This document shows positions 26,061 through 35,336 of a stretch of 64,000 bases of DNA, one piece after another. The stretch comes from Paraburkholderia metrosideri (GTDB lineage Bacteria; Pseudomonadota; Gammaproteobacteria; Burkholderiales; Burkholderiaceae): the NCBI RefSeq assembly GCF_904848625.1, contig NZ_CAJHCP010000007.1:310001-374000 (forward strand), written 5' to 3'. How positions within the stretch are numbered: position 1 is the stretch's first letter; every line of letters begins with the position of its first letter. The notes under the pieces are model-generated. The model searched no databases and was not told the origin of the DNA. It saw only the letters and a program-made list of their open reading frames with translations. Both the position numbers and the translations under genes were made by a program.

Positions 26061-28397
26061 ATGAGAAGAAATAGTATGGCTTTGCGTCGCGTTGCAACGG
26101 CGCTGCTGGTGGCTGGATTGATCACCGCGCAGACAGCACAGGCACAGGTGACACTCAACTTCGTGAACGCCGACATCGATCAGGTCGCGAAAGCAATCGG
26201 CGCCGCAACCGGTAAGACGATCATCGTCGACCCGCGTGTCAAAGGGCAGTTGAACCTCGTGTCCGAAAACTCGGTGCCTGAAGATCAGGCACTGAAGACC
26301 TTGCAGTCCGCGCTGCGCATGCAGGGTTTCGCGCTGGTTCAGGACCACGGTGTACTGAAAGTCGTGCCCGAAGCCGACGCCAAGCTGCAAGGCGTGCCGA
26401 CCTACGTCGGCAATTCGCCTGTCGCGCACGGCGATCAGGTTGTCACGCAGGTGTTCGTGCTGAAGAACGAGTCGGCGAACAACCTGCTGCCGGTGCTGCG
26501 TCCGCTGATCTCGCCGAACAACACCGTGGCGGCCTACCCCGCCAACAACACGATTGTCGTGACCGATTACGCCGACAACGTGCGTCGTATCGCGCAGATC
26601 ATTGCGGGTGTCGATACGGCGGCGGGTCAATCGGTGGCGGTGGTGCCGCTGAGGAACGGCAACGCGCTCGACATCGCCGCGCAATTGACCAAGATGCTCG
26701 ACCCGGGCGCGATCGGCAGCACCGACGCGACGCTGAAAGTGTCGGTCACGGCTGATTCGCGTACCAACTCGCTGCTGATCCGCGCGTCGAACGCCGGTCG
26801 GCTGGCGGCGGCGAAACAGCTTGCGAAAGAACTCGACGCACCGACCACGATGCCGGGCAACATGCACGTGGTACCGCTGCGCAACGCGGACGCCACCAAG
26901 CTCGCGAAGACCTTGCGCGGCATGCTCGGCAAGGGCGGCGACTCCGGTTCGTCGAGCGACTCCAGCTCGGCGAACTCGTTTAACGGCAGCGGCGGTGGCG
27001 GCTCGGGCGGCAGCAACTCCACCGGCACGTCGGGCACCCCGCCATTGCCGTCGAGCAGCCTCGGCTCCAGCAGCGGCGGTTCGTCGGCTTCGCCGATGGG
27101 CGGCAGCGGCTCGGGCAATAACAGCAACGGCGGCCTGCTGGGCGGCGACAAGGACAAGAGCGACGACAATCAGCCTGGCGGCATGATTCAGGCTGACGCC
27201 GCCACCAACTCGCTGATCATCACGGCGTCCGAGCCGGTGTACCGCAATCTGCGCGCCGTGATCGACCAGCTCGATGCGCGCCGCGCTCAGGTTTATATCG
27301 AGGCGCTGATTGTCGAACTGAACTCGAATACGAGTGGCAACCTCGGCATTCAATGGCAGGTCGCGAACAATTCGCTGTTCGCCGGCACCAACCTGACCAC
27401 CGGTTCGAGCAACAGCATTATCAATCTGACGGCTGGCGCCGCCGCGACTGGCGGTCTCGCTACGTCGCTCACCGCTCTCCAGCAGGGTCTGAACGTCGGC
27501 TGGATCAAAAACATTTTCGGGGTGCAGGGTCTCGGCGCGCTGTTGCAGGCGCTGTCGACGAGCGCGGATGCCAACGTGCTGTCCACGCCTAACCTGATCA
27601 CGCTCGACAACGAAGAAGCGAAGATCATCGTCGGGACGAACGTGCCGATCCAGACGGGTTCGTATTCGAACCTGACTAGCGGTACCACGAGCGCGGCGTT
27701 CAATACGTACGACCGCGTCGACGTCGGTCTGACGCTGCACGTGAAGCCGCAGATCACCGACGGCGGTATTCTCAAGCTGCAGTTGTACACGGAAGACTCG
27801 GCGATCGTGAACGGCACGACCAACGCGACCACCAACCCCGCCGGTCCGGAATTCACCAAGCGCTCGATTCAGTCGACGGTGCTCGCCGACAACGGCGAAA
27901 TCATCGTGCTGGGCGGCCTGATGCAGGACAATTATCAGGTCAGCAACAGCAAGGTGCCGCTGCTGGGCGATATCCCGTGGATCGGCCAGTTGTTCCGTTC
28001 GGAACAGAAGACGCGCGACAAGACTAACCTGATGGTGTTCCTGCGTCCGGTGATCATCAACGATCGCGATACGGCGCAGGCCGTGACGTCGAATCGCTAC
28101 GATTACATCCAGGGCGTGCAGGGCGCGTACCGGTCGGATAACAACATCATGAAGGACAAGGACGATCCAGTCATGCCGCCGATGCCGCTCGGCCCGAGCC
28201 AGGGTGGGTCGGCTGCGGTGAACCTGTTCGATCTGAACGCGATGCGCCGTCAGCAGGCGATCGGTGTGCAGCCGCCTGTTGCACCGGCTCCGGCAACGGT
28301 CGCCCCGGCGCCCGCCGTCGTGCCGAATCCGGCTATCGTGCCTAATCCGGCCGTGATGCCCACGCCCGCAACCGGCACGCAAGGAGTGAATCAGTGA
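26061..28397 (+). CDS. gspD: Type II secretion system secretin GspD
   Basis: Outer-membrane secretin forming the exit pore of the type II system. A signal peptide (ending TAQA) is followed by N0 (VTLNFVNADIDQVAKAIGAATGK), N1-N3 repeats, then the secretin beta-barrel region (VLSTPNLITLDNEEAKIIVG; NGEIIVLGGLMQDN; LLGDIPWIGQLFR). An unusually long Gly/Ser/Asn-rich insert (DNA about 26930-27185) splits N3, and the C-terminus is a Pro/Ala/Val/Asn repeat tail. Start is 26061 or 26076 (MALRR); neither has a strong ribosome binding site. It overlaps gspE by GTGA. Confidence 0.95.
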   Translation: MRRNSMALRRVATALLVAGLITAQTAQAQVTLNFVNADIDQVAKAIGAATGKTIIVDPRVKGQLNLVSENSVPEDQALKTLQSALRMQGFALVQDHGVLKVVPEADAKLQGVPTYVGNSPVAHGDQVVTQVFVLKNESANNLLPVLRPLISPNNTVAAYPANNTIVVTDYADNVRRIAQIIAGVDTAAGQSVAVVPLRNGNALDIAAQLTKMLDPGAIGSTDATLKVSVTADSRTNSLLIRASNAGRLAAAKQLAKELDAPTTMPGNMHVVPLRNADATKLAKTLRGMLGKGGDSGSSSDSSSANSFNGSGGGGSGGSNSTGTSGTPPLPSSSLGSSSGGSSASPMGGSGSGNNSNGGLLGGDKDKSDDNQPGGMIQADAATNSLIITASEPVYRNLRAVIDQLDARRAQVYIEALIVELNSNTSGNLGIQWQVANNSLFAGTNLTTGSSNSIINLTAGAAATGGLATSLTALQQGLNVGWIKNIFGVQGLGALLQALSTSADANVLSTPNLITLDNEEAKIIVGTNVPIQTGSYSNLTSGTTSAAFNTYDRVDVGLTLHVKPQITDGGILKLQLYTEDSAIVNGTTNATTNPAGPEFTKRSIQSTVLADNGEIIVLGGLMQDNYQVSNSKVPLLGDIPWIGQLFRSEQKTRDKTNLMVFLRPVIINDRDTAQAVTSNRYDYIQGVQGAYRSDNNIMKDKDDPVMPPMPLGPSQGGSAAVNLFDLNAMRRQQAIGVQPPVAPAPATVAPAPAVVPNPAIVPNPAVMPTPATGTQGVNQ

Positions 28398-29911
28398 CAC
28401 AGGCGCCCGCGCAAGCAGCCCATCGTGCTCAGAACGGTGACGCAGTCACCGGCGAGCGCGCTGCGCCTTCGAGCGTCGCCGCCCGGCTCGTGCCCTATGG
28501 CTTCGCGCGCAGCGGCCAGATTCTGGTCGCGCATCAGCACGCGGACAGCCTCGAAGTCTGGATCAGCGAACGCACCAGCGAAGCCGCCCTGGCCGAAGTC
28601 ACGCGCAATTTTGGCGCGGTGTCGGTGGTGCGTCTGTCTGCCGACGAACTCGCGCAGGCGATCAACCAGGCGTACGCGCGCCAGGATGGCAGCGCCGCGC
28701 AAGTGGTTGGCGAGGTGGAAGGCGAAGTCGATCTGTCGCGACTGATGCAGGACATCCCCGAAGTCGAGGATCTGCTCGAATCGGAAGACGACGCGCCGAT
28801 CATCCGCATGATCAACGCGCTGCTCACGCAGGCCGCGCGCGAACAGGCGTCGGATATTCACATCGAACCGTTCGAGAACGCGTCGGTAGTGCGGTTTCGC
28901 GTCGACGGGACATTGCGCGATGTCGTGCGCCCGAAGAAAGCGCTGCACGGCGCACTGATCTCGCGGATCAAGATCATGGCGCAGCTCGACATCGCGGAGA
29001 AACGTTTGCCGCAGGACGGCCGTATCACGTTGCGCGTGGGCGGCCGGCCGGTCGACGTGCGGGTGTCGACGCTGCCGACGGGCCACGGTGAGCGTGCGGT
29101 GCTGCGTCTGCTGGAAAAAGACGCGTCGCGCCTGAATCTCGAAGCGCTCGGCATGGCGCCGGATACGCTCGTCAAGTTCGACAAGCTGATCGGCAAGCCG
29201 CACGGCATCGTGCTGGTGACCGGCCCGACCGGTTCGGGCAAGACGACCACGCTGTATGCGTCGATGTCGCGGCTCGAAACGGCCACGACGAACATCATGA
29301 CGGTCGAGGATCCGATCGAATACGACCTCTCCGGCATTGGCCAGACGCAGGTCAACGAACGGATCGGTATGAGTTTCGCGCGCGCATTGCGCTCGATTCT
29401 GCGGCAGGATCCGGACATCATCATGATCGGTGAAATCCGCGACCTCGAAACCGCGCAGATCGCGGTGCAGGCATCGCTGACGGGCCACCTTGTGCTCGCC
29501 ACGCTGCACACGAACGACGCGGCTTCCGCCGTCACCCGTCTGACCGACATGGGCGTTGAACCCTATCTGCTGGCTTCGTCGCTGCTTGGCGTGCTGGCGC
29601 AACGGCTGGTGCGTCGTCTGTGTCCGGTGTGCCGCGAAGAGCGCACCGAAGAAGATGGCAGCGTACGCTGGCATCCGGTCGGTTGCGACCGATGCGGCCA
29701 GTCCGGTTACGCGGGACGGCGCGGTGTGTACGAACTGCTTCTGATCGACGAAGAAATTCGCAGCCTGGTCCACCGCAATGCGGCCGATGCCGAAATTCTC
29801 GCGTTAGGTCGCGAGCAAGGCATGCGCACGTTGCGTGAGGATGCGGACCGCTGGCTCGCTTCCGGGCTGACGTCGCTCGAAGAAGTGATTCGCGTGACAG
29901 GCGGAGCATAA
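28394..29911 (+). CDS. gspE: Type II secretion system ATPase GspE
   Basis: 505-residue cytoplasmic hexameric ATPase driving pseudopilus assembly. Walker A GPTGSGKTTT is at about residue 277, with aspartate and histidine boxes (DPDIIMIGEIRDLETA; ATLHTNDA), and a tetracysteine zinc motif CPVC...CDRC near residues 410-435. The start is a GTG inside the gspD stop (GTGA overlap) preceded by AAGGAG 7 bases upstream, so translation is coupled. Confidence 0.95.
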   Translation: MTQAPAQAAHRAQNGDAVTGERAAPSSVAARLVPYGFARSGQILVAHQHADSLEVWISERTSEAALAEVTRNFGAVSVVRLSADELAQAINQAYARQDGSAAQVVGEVEGEVDLSRLMQDIPEVEDLLESEDDAPIIRMINALLTQAAREQASDIHIEPFENASVVRFRVDGTLRDVVRPKKALHGALISRIKIMAQLDIAEKRLPQDGRITLRVGGRPVDVRVSTLPTGHGERAVLRLLEKDASRLNLEALGMAPDTLVKFDKLIGKPHGIVLVTGPTGSGKTTTLYASMSRLETATTNIMTVEDPIEYDLSGIGQTQVNERIGMSFARALRSILRQDPDIIMIGEIRDLETAQIAVQASLTGHLVLATLHTNDAASAVTRLTDMGVEPYLLASSLLGVLAQRLVRRLCPVCREERTEEDGSVRWHPVGCDRCGQSGYAGRRGVYELLLIDEEIRSLVHRNAADAEILALGREQGMRTLREDADRWLASGLTSLEEVIRVTGGA

Positions 29912-29915
29912 GCGC

Positions 29916-31133
29916 ATGCCGGCATTTCGTTTCGAAGCAATCGATGCGGCGGGCAAGGCTCAAAAAGGCGTGCTCGACGCCGACAGCGCGCGTGGCGCCC
30001 GCACGAATTTACGTTCACAAGGGCTGACGCCGCTGGTCGTCGAACCGGCGGCAACGCGCACTCGTGGCGAGCGTAATCAGCGTTTGTCGTTGGGACGGCG
30101 TTTGTCGCAGCGCGAGCAGGCTATTCTCACGCGCCAACTGGCCAGTCTGCTGATTGCGGGCCTGCCGCTCGACGAAGCGCTCGCGGTGCTGACCGATCAA
30201 TCGGAACGCGATTACATTCGCGAACTGATGGCGTCGATCCGCGCGGAAGTGCTTGGCGGCCATTCGCTTGCCAATGCGCTGACGCAGCATCCGAAAGACT
30301 TCCCCGAGATTTACCGGGCGCTCGTCGCGGCCGGTGAACACACGGGTAAGCTCGGTCTGGTGTTGTCGCGACTGGCCGACTACATCGAACAGAGCAACGC
30401 GTTGAAACAGAAGATCGTGCTCGCGTTCACGTATCCGACCATCGTCACGTTCATTGCGTTCGGTATCGTCACGTTCCTGTTGAGCTACGTGGTGCCGCAG
30501 GTGGTGAACGTGTTTGCCAGCACCAAGCAGCAACTGCCCTTCCTCACGATCATGATGATGGCGTTGTCCGGTTTCGTGCGGCACTGGTGGTGGGCGGTGC
30601 TGATCGGCGTGTTCGCGGTGTCGTATATGGTGCGCTCGATTCTGAAGCAGCCCGGCCCGCGTCTCGTTTTCGACCGCTGGCTGCTTACCGCGCCGCTCCT
30701 CGGCAAACTCGTGCGCGGCTACAACACCGTGCGTTTTGCGAGCACGCTCGGCATTCTGACGGCCGCTGGCGTGCCGATTTTGCGCGCGTTGCAAGCCGCT
30801 GCGGAAACGCTCAGCAACAATGCGATGCGCGGCAACATCGACGATGCAATTGTGCGGGTGCGCGAAGGCACGTCGCTGTCGCGCGCGCTCGGCAATACGA
30901 AGACGTTTCCGCCGGTTCTGGTGCACCTGATCCGTTCAGGTGAAGCAACCGGCGACGTGACGACGATGCTCGACCGCGCGGCCGAAGGCGAAGCACGCGA
31001 GCTCGAGCGTCGCACGATGTTCCTGACGAGCCTGCTGGAGCCGTTGCTGATTCTGGCGATGGGGGGCGTGGTGCTGGTGATCGTGCTCGCGGTGATGCTG
31101 CCGATCATCGAGTTGAACAACCTCGTGCAGTGA
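29916..31133 (+). CDS. gspF: Type II secretion system inner-membrane platform protein GspF
   Basis: 405-residue polytopic platform protein. It shows the duplicated GspF domain and membrane helices (IVTFIAFGIVTFLLSYVVPQVV; WWWAVLIGVFAVSYMV; LLILAMGGVVLVIVLAVMLP). It starts 4 bases after gspE. The first block of the gsp cluster ends here: a 160-base spacer with short repeats separates it from the oppositely oriented gspC. Confidence 0.95.
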   Translation: MPAFRFEAIDAAGKAQKGVLDADSARGARTNLRSQGLTPLVVEPAATRTRGERNQRLSLGRRLSQREQAILTRQLASLLIAGLPLDEALAVLTDQSERDYIRELMASIRAEVLGGHSLANALTQHPKDFPEIYRALVAAGEHTGKLGLVLSRLADYIEQSNALKQKIVLAFTYPTIVTFIAFGIVTFLLSYVVPQVVNVFASTKQQLPFLTIMMMALSGFVRHWWWAVLIGVFAVSYMVRSILKQPGPRLVFDRWLLTAPLLGKLVRGYNTVRFASTLGILTAAGVPILRALQAAAETLSNNAMRGNIDDAIVRVREGTSLSRALGNTKTFPPVLVHLIRSGEATGDVTTMLDRAAEGEARELERRTMFLTSLLEPLLILAMGGVVLVIVLAVMLPIIELNNLVQ

Positions 31134-31202
31134 CGCGCTAAAGCAGTAACGCGAAACGAGGCCGGGTCGCGCGCCGAGTAGCGGCTGAGGCGGCCGCGCA
31201 AC

Positions 31203-31272
31203 CGGTTGAAGCAAACGAAAGTCGAAGCGAAACGGGTTGAAGCAGGCGGGTTGAAAAATCAGGCGGCTTGAA
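31203..31272 (+). repeat. Four degenerate copies of CGGNTTGAA
   Basis: CGGTTGAA (31203-31210), CGGGTTGAA (31233-31241), CGGGTTGAA (31247-31255) and CGGCTTGAA (31264-31272) lie between gspF and gspC in otherwise non-coding DNA, with uneven spacing. Confidence 0.45.
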
Positions 31273-31291
31273 ACAGCAACGCCGCCCGATT

Positions 31292-31705
31292 TCAGCGGAC
31301 GTAAATAGTAGGACCGGCTGCGTTGGCCGGCAGGAATACTTCGGAATGCGCGCCGTTGCGGTCGATGATGATCGAGCGGGCGCGGACTTCGGAGAGTTTG
31401 GCACCCTGCATCAGCGCGCTGCCGAGCGAGACGGCATGAGGCGGTTCACCGCCCACGCTGACGATGGCCGCAGCGCCTTCCCGCAAAGCGAGGATGCCGA
31501 ACAGATGCACGTCCTGATTGACGCTGCGCGTGAGCTGGCCGCCGAACAGCGTGGCGGCCTGGTCGGTGGAGACCTGAGCGTGCACAGCGGCTGCGGGCAA
31601 CGGCGTGCCGGACAGCGCGGTGAGTGTGATGACCCAGTAGGTCAGCGTCGCGCAGAAAACGGCGAACAGCGCGAGCGACAGAAGGCGGATTTGGATGGCG
31701 TTCAT
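31292..31705 (-). CDS. gspC: Type II secretion system protein GspC, short form, inverted
   Basis: 137-residue inner-membrane protein that links the platform to the secretin. One N-terminal helix (LLSLALFAVFCATLTYWVITL) precedes the homology region (LFGILALREGAAAIVSVGG ... AVSLGSALMQGAKLSEVRARSIIIDRNG). It ends right after that domain (TIYVR), so no PDZ or coiled-coil domain is present. ATG at 31705. It is transcribed against the rest of the cluster, divergent from gspG; this inverted position is known in Burkholderia, where the gene was first called orfA. Confidence 0.85.
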   Translation of the reverse strand: MNAIQIRLLSLALFAVFCATLTYWVITLTALSGTPLPAAAVHAQVSTDQAATLFGGQLTRSVNQDVHLFGILALREGAAAIVSVGGEPPHAVSLGSALMQGAKLSEVRARSIIIDRNGAHSEVFLPANAAGPTIYVR

Positions 31706-31863
31706 GCGCACATTGTACGGACTATTGTGAAAATTGCGTTGGGTTGAATCCCTTCAATACCATGACATTAAAATGACCGGCTGGGCCTGTTCAATGGCAC
31801 CCTGATTGCCACTTCATGCATTCTGACCAGTCAAAAATTTCACCTGAAAAGAGGTAGCAAGCT

Positions 31864-32328
31864 ATGCAACTGTCGACCACTCGCCGCACTGAAATCGCGG
31901 GTTCGCGCAGCCGTCTTCAACGTGGTTTCACGCTGATCGAAGTGATGGTCGTGATCGCGATTCTGGGTATTCTGGCCGCGTTGATCGTGCCGAAGATCAT
32001 GAGCCGTCCCGACGAAGCACGCCGCGTCGCCGCCAAGCAGGACATCGGCACGGTGATGCAGGCGCTGAAGCTTTATCGCCTCGATAACGGCCGTTATCCG
32101 ACACAGGAGCAGGGTCTGCGCGCGCTGATCGAAAAGCCGGCAACTGATCCGATTCCGGCTAACTGGAAAGACGGCGGCTACCTCGAGCGTCTGCCGAACG
32201 ATCCGTGGGGCAACGCGTACCAGTATCTGAATCCGGGCGTGCACGGCGAAATCGACGTGTTCAGTTACGGCGCCGACGGCAAGCCGGGCGGCGAAGGCAA
32301 TGATGCCGACGTCGGCTCCTGGCAATAA
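31864..32328 (+). CDS. gspG: Type II secretion major pseudopilin GspG
   Basis: 154 residues. The prepilin leader ends in QRG and the mature helix begins FTLIEVMVVIAILGILAALIVP, with the conserved glutamate at +5. The C-terminal domain (LPNDPWGNAYQYLNPG; FSYGADGKPGGEGNDADVGSW) is the calcium-binding GspG signature. It starts the second plus-strand block of the gsp cluster. Confidence 0.96.
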   Translation: MQLSTTRRTEIAGSRSRLQRGFTLIEVMVVIAILGILAALIVPKIMSRPDEARRVAAKQDIGTVMQALKLYRLDNGRYPTQEQGLRALIEKPATDPIPANWKDGGYLERLPNDPWGNAYQYLNPGVHGEIDVFSYGADGKPGGEGNDADVGSWQ

Positions 32329-32446
32329 GCGGCCTGATCAAGTACGGTTTTTCACGCGCGCGAACTGCCGTCGGGTACCGCTGCTTGGCAGCGCGGTTCG
32401 TGTGTCCTGTCGATGCGTTGTTGTCTGATTTCCAGTTGATCGTTTG

Positions 32447-33025
32447 ATGGCCGGCTCTATGCGCATGTCCGCTTGCAAGTCCCGTGTGGACAGTCCGTGT
32501 ACGGCCCCGTCGCCGCACGCGGCGAGTAGCGCCGCGCGTCGCTCGCGTGATTCGCGCCGGCGTGGCAACTCGCGCCGCTCCGCCGGGTTCACGTTGCTCG
32601 AAATGATGGTCGTGCTCGTGATCGCGGGCTTGCTGGTGTCACTCACCGCCTTGACGATGAACCGCAATCCGCGCACCGATCTGAACGAGGAAGCACAGCG
32701 TCTCGCGCTGCTGTTCGAATCGGCGGGCGACGAAGCGCAGGTGCGCGCCCGGCCCATCGCATGGCAACCGCTCGATGGCGGCTTTCGCTTCGATCAGCGA
32801 ACCGAAGACGGCTGGCGTCCGTTGCGCGACGACCTGCTCGGGCCGCGTAACTGGGAGGGCGGTGTGACCGGCGTGACGATCAGCTATCCAGGTTCGGATT
32901 CGCATCCGCACCGTATCGTCTTCGGCACCGAGGCGATCGATGTGCCCGTGCAGATCACGCTGTTTTCGGCAGCCGGCAGCGCGACGATCGTCGGCACCGG
33001 CAATGGCCGCTACGAGGTGCACTGA
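32447..33025 (+). CDS. gspH: Type II secretion minor pseudopilin GspH
   Basis: Minor pseudopilin of up to 192 residues. The prepilin peptidase site is RRSAG|FTLLEMMVVLVIAGLLVSL. The leader before it is unusually long and serine/arginine-rich (about 45 residues from the first ATG); ATGs at 32459 and 32465 would shorten it and no ribosome binding site decides. gspI begins one base after its stop. Confidence 0.88.
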   Translation: MAGSMRMSACKSRVDSPCTAPSPHAASSAARRSRDSRRRGNSRRSAGFTLLEMMVVLVIAGLLVSLTALTMNRNPRTDLNEEAQRLALLFESAGDEAQVRARPIAWQPLDGGFRFDQRTEDGWRPLRDDLLGPRNWEGGVTGVTISYPGSDSHPHRIVFGTEAIDVPVQITLFSAAGSATIVGTGNGRYEVH

Positions 33026-33026
33026 G

Positions 33027-33443
33027 ATGCGTCGTCGCAGCAGTTTGAATCGCGCCGGTCATGCCCAAAGCACGCAACGCGGCTTCACGATGATCGAAGT
33101 GCTGGTCGCGCTCGCGATCATCGCGGTCGCGTTGTCCGCGTCGTTGCGTGCGGTCGGCAGTCTGGCGAGCGGCGAGGCCGATCTGCATCGGCGTCTGCTC
33201 GCCGGCTGGAGTGCGGATAACACGCTCGCCCAATTGCATCTGACGCACGCATGGCCCAACGTCGGCTCGACGAGCTTCGAGTGTTCGCAAGGCAATTTGC
33301 AGCTGATGTGTACCGAAAATGTGACGTCGACGCCGAATCCGGTGTTTCGTCGAGTGGAAGTGATGGTGACGATGCCTGGGCGTTCCGGCAATCTCGCTCA
33401 GATGGTCACGGTGGTCGCGAATGAAAACAACCGCTCGCTCTGA
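33027..33443 (+). CDS. gspI: Type II secretion minor pseudopilin GspI
   Basis: 138-residue minor pseudopilin. Cleavage site QRG|FTMIEVLVALAIIAVALSASL with glutamate +5. The C-terminal part (RRVEVMVTMPGRSGNLAQMVTVV) fits the family. ATG at 33027 starts immediately after gspH, and its end overlaps gspJ by 23 bases. Confidence 0.9.
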   Translation: MRRRSSLNRAGHAQSTQRGFTMIEVLVALAIIAVALSASLRAVGSLASGEADLHRRLLAGWSADNTLAQLHLTHAWPNVGSTSFECSQGNLQLMCTENVTSTPNPVFRRVEVMVTMPGRSGNLAQMVTVVANENNRSL

Positions 33444-34098
33444 GCGCCGCCGCCGATCGGGCGCGCGTGGCTTCACGCTGATCGAATTGCTGGTCGCGAT
33501 TGCGATCATGGCGGTGATTGCCGTGCTGTCGTGGCGCGGACTCGACCAGATCATTCGCGGTCGGCAGACCATTACGAACGCGATGGAAGAAGAGCGCGTG
33601 TTTGCGCAGTTGTTCGACCAGATGCGAATCGACGTGCGCCACGCCGCCTCGGACGACGAAGCGGGCCAGGCCGCGGTGTCGCTGTCGGGCAATGTGTTGC
33701 AGGTCGTCCGCGAAATGGTTTTGCCGGGCGCCGCGCCGCGTTTGCAGGTGGTGCGCTATCGGGTGTCCAATGGACGCGTGACCCGTTATGCGTCGCCGCC
33801 GCTGGGCAATCTCGGCGATTTGCGGCGCGCATTGCGCGGCACCGAGGGCGAAGGATGGTCCGCCATCCCGCTGATGGGCGACGTCACGTCGATCTCCGCG
33901 CGGCTGTATGTACCGAAGGTCGGCTGGACCACGCAAATGGAAGATGTGCAGAGCGCGATCATCGAAGCCAACAATAATCTGAAGGTGCCGCAACTGGGCA
34001 ATGCGCCGTTGCCGCGCTCGGTGACGGGCCTGGACGTGAGCGTGTCGGCGAAGACGTTGGCGCGGCCCGTCAAACGGGTTTTTCTGGTCGGAGAATGA
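33421..34098 (+). CDS. gspJ: Type II secretion minor pseudopilin GspJ
   Basis: 225-residue minor pseudopilin with an ARG|FTLIELLVAIAIMAVIAVLSWRGLDQI processing site and helix. The start overlaps gspI by 23 bases, so it is coupled. With GspI and GspK it forms the pseudopilus tip. Confidence 0.92.
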   Translation: MKTTARSERRRRSGARGFTLIELLVAIAIMAVIAVLSWRGLDQIIRGRQTITNAMEEERVFAQLFDQMRIDVRHAASDDEAGQAAVSLSGNVLQVVREMVLPGAAPRLQVVRYRVSNGRVTRYASPPLGNLGDLRRALRGTEGEGWSAIPLMGDVTSISARLYVPKVGWTTQMEDVQSAIIEANNNLKVPQLGNAPLPRSVTGLDVSVSAKTLARPVKRVFLVGE

Positions 34099-34099
34099 A

Positions 34100-35308
34100 A
34101 TGAAATTCTCTTGGTTGTCTACGCGACGGTTTTTGCGTGCCTCGCCGGCTGGCTTCGGTCAGCCGCAGGCGCCTGCCCTTTCGCGCGCATCCGCCACACG
34201 GAAAGCTCGCAGGGCATCGTCGCGGGCGCGACAGCAAGGCGCGGCGATCATCAGCGCGCTGCTGGTCGTTGCGTTGTCGGCGATTCTGGTGTCGGGCATG
34301 CTGTGGCGGCAACAGGTCCAGATCAGGCGGATCGAAAATCAGCGTCTGCTTTCGCAGGCGCTATGGGTGTCGCGCGGCGCACTCGACTGGACGCGGTTGA
34401 TCCTGCGCTCGGAAGGCGATACGTCCGCCGGCATTACCTATCTTGGCGGCTTGTGGGGCGTGCCGATTGCGAAGACGCGTCTGTCCGATTTCCTTGGACA
34501 GATCGGCGAGGTCCGCGCGGAACAAGGCGCGGAAACTTACCTGTCGGGTTCGATTGAAGACGCGCAAGCCAAATTCAATCTCCGCAATCTGGTAACGAGC
34601 CCTGCACCCGGCGTGCTGCAACTGAACGCCGAGCAGATCAGCGCGTATCAGCGCCTGCTCGTGTCGCTCGGCGCGAACAGTCAACTGGCGAAGAACACCG
34701 CGGTGCAGGTGCGCGCGAGCCTCGCGCAATCGGCAACCCGCTTTCAGACCAGCACGTCCACCACCACTTCGTCGAGCACCACGTCAACCACCAACACCGC
34801 GGCCCAGGCGGTTCAGGGCGGTTCCACCGGCGGCGGCTTCACCGACAGCCCCGGTATCGACGACGACAACGACAAGGGGGGCGCTCCGCTGCAAATGATC
34901 AGCGTCGACTCGCTGCTCGACATTCCAGGCTATACGCCGGAAATGGTCGAGCAACTGAGGCCCTTCGTGACAATTCTGCCGACCCCAACAGCGGTCAACA
35001 TGAATACCGCGTCAGCCCAGGTGATCTCGGCGATCGTGCCGGAAATGAATCTGTCGTCGGCGCAGGCTCTCGTCGCGCGCCGGGAGACCGTGTTCTTCCG
35101 CAACATCAGCGACGTACAACTCGCGTTGACCGGTTCCGGCGTGCAGTCGACCTCGATCGATCCGAGCGAAATGGACGTCACCACCAGCTACTTTTTGATT
35201 CATGGCCGCGTGCAGCACGAACGCGCCGAAGTGGACCGCACGACACTCGTTTATCGCGATGCAATGACTCACACAACGCGTGTGGTGCGAGTACAGGACC
35301 AACTATGA
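34100..35308 (+). CDS. gspK: Type II secretion minor pseudopilin GspK
   Basis: 402-residue largest pseudopilin, capping the pilus tip. The leader is long (about 47 residues) and ends QQG|AAIISALLVVALSAILVSG, lacking glutamate +5 as expected for GspK. A Ser/Thr-rich stretch (about residues 215-245) lies within the alpha-domain insertion, and NMNTASAQVISAI is the family C-terminal motif. It starts one base after gspJ. Confidence 0.92.
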   Translation: MKFSWLSTRRFLRASPAGFGQPQAPALSRASATRKARRASSRARQQGAAIISALLVVALSAILVSGMLWRQQVQIRRIENQRLLSQALWVSRGALDWTRLILRSEGDTSAGITYLGGLWGVPIAKTRLSDFLGQIGEVRAEQGAETYLSGSIEDAQAKFNLRNLVTSPAPGVLQLNAEQISAYQRLLVSLGANSQLAKNTAVQVRASLAQSATRFQTSTSTTTSSSTTSTTNTAAQAVQGGSTGGGFTDSPGIDDDNDKGGAPLQMISVDSLLDIPGYTPEMVEQLRPFVTILPTPTAVNMNTASAQVISAIVPEMNLSSAQALVARRETVFFRNISDVQLALTGSGVQSTSIDPSEMDVTTSYFLIHGRVQHERAEVDRTTLVYRDAMTHTTRVVRVQDQL

Positions 35309-35336
35309 ATAACGCAATTCCCAGAGAGAGTGGCCT

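Noticed and set aside
26052..28400. A 782-codon open frame antisense to gspD
   Set aside because: It is an exact shadow of gspD produced by high-GC codon bias; the protein is Arg/His-rich with no fold, and gspD is unmistakable.
28391..29773. A 460-codon frame antisense to gspE
   Set aside because: Shadow of gspE; composition typical of antisense translation.
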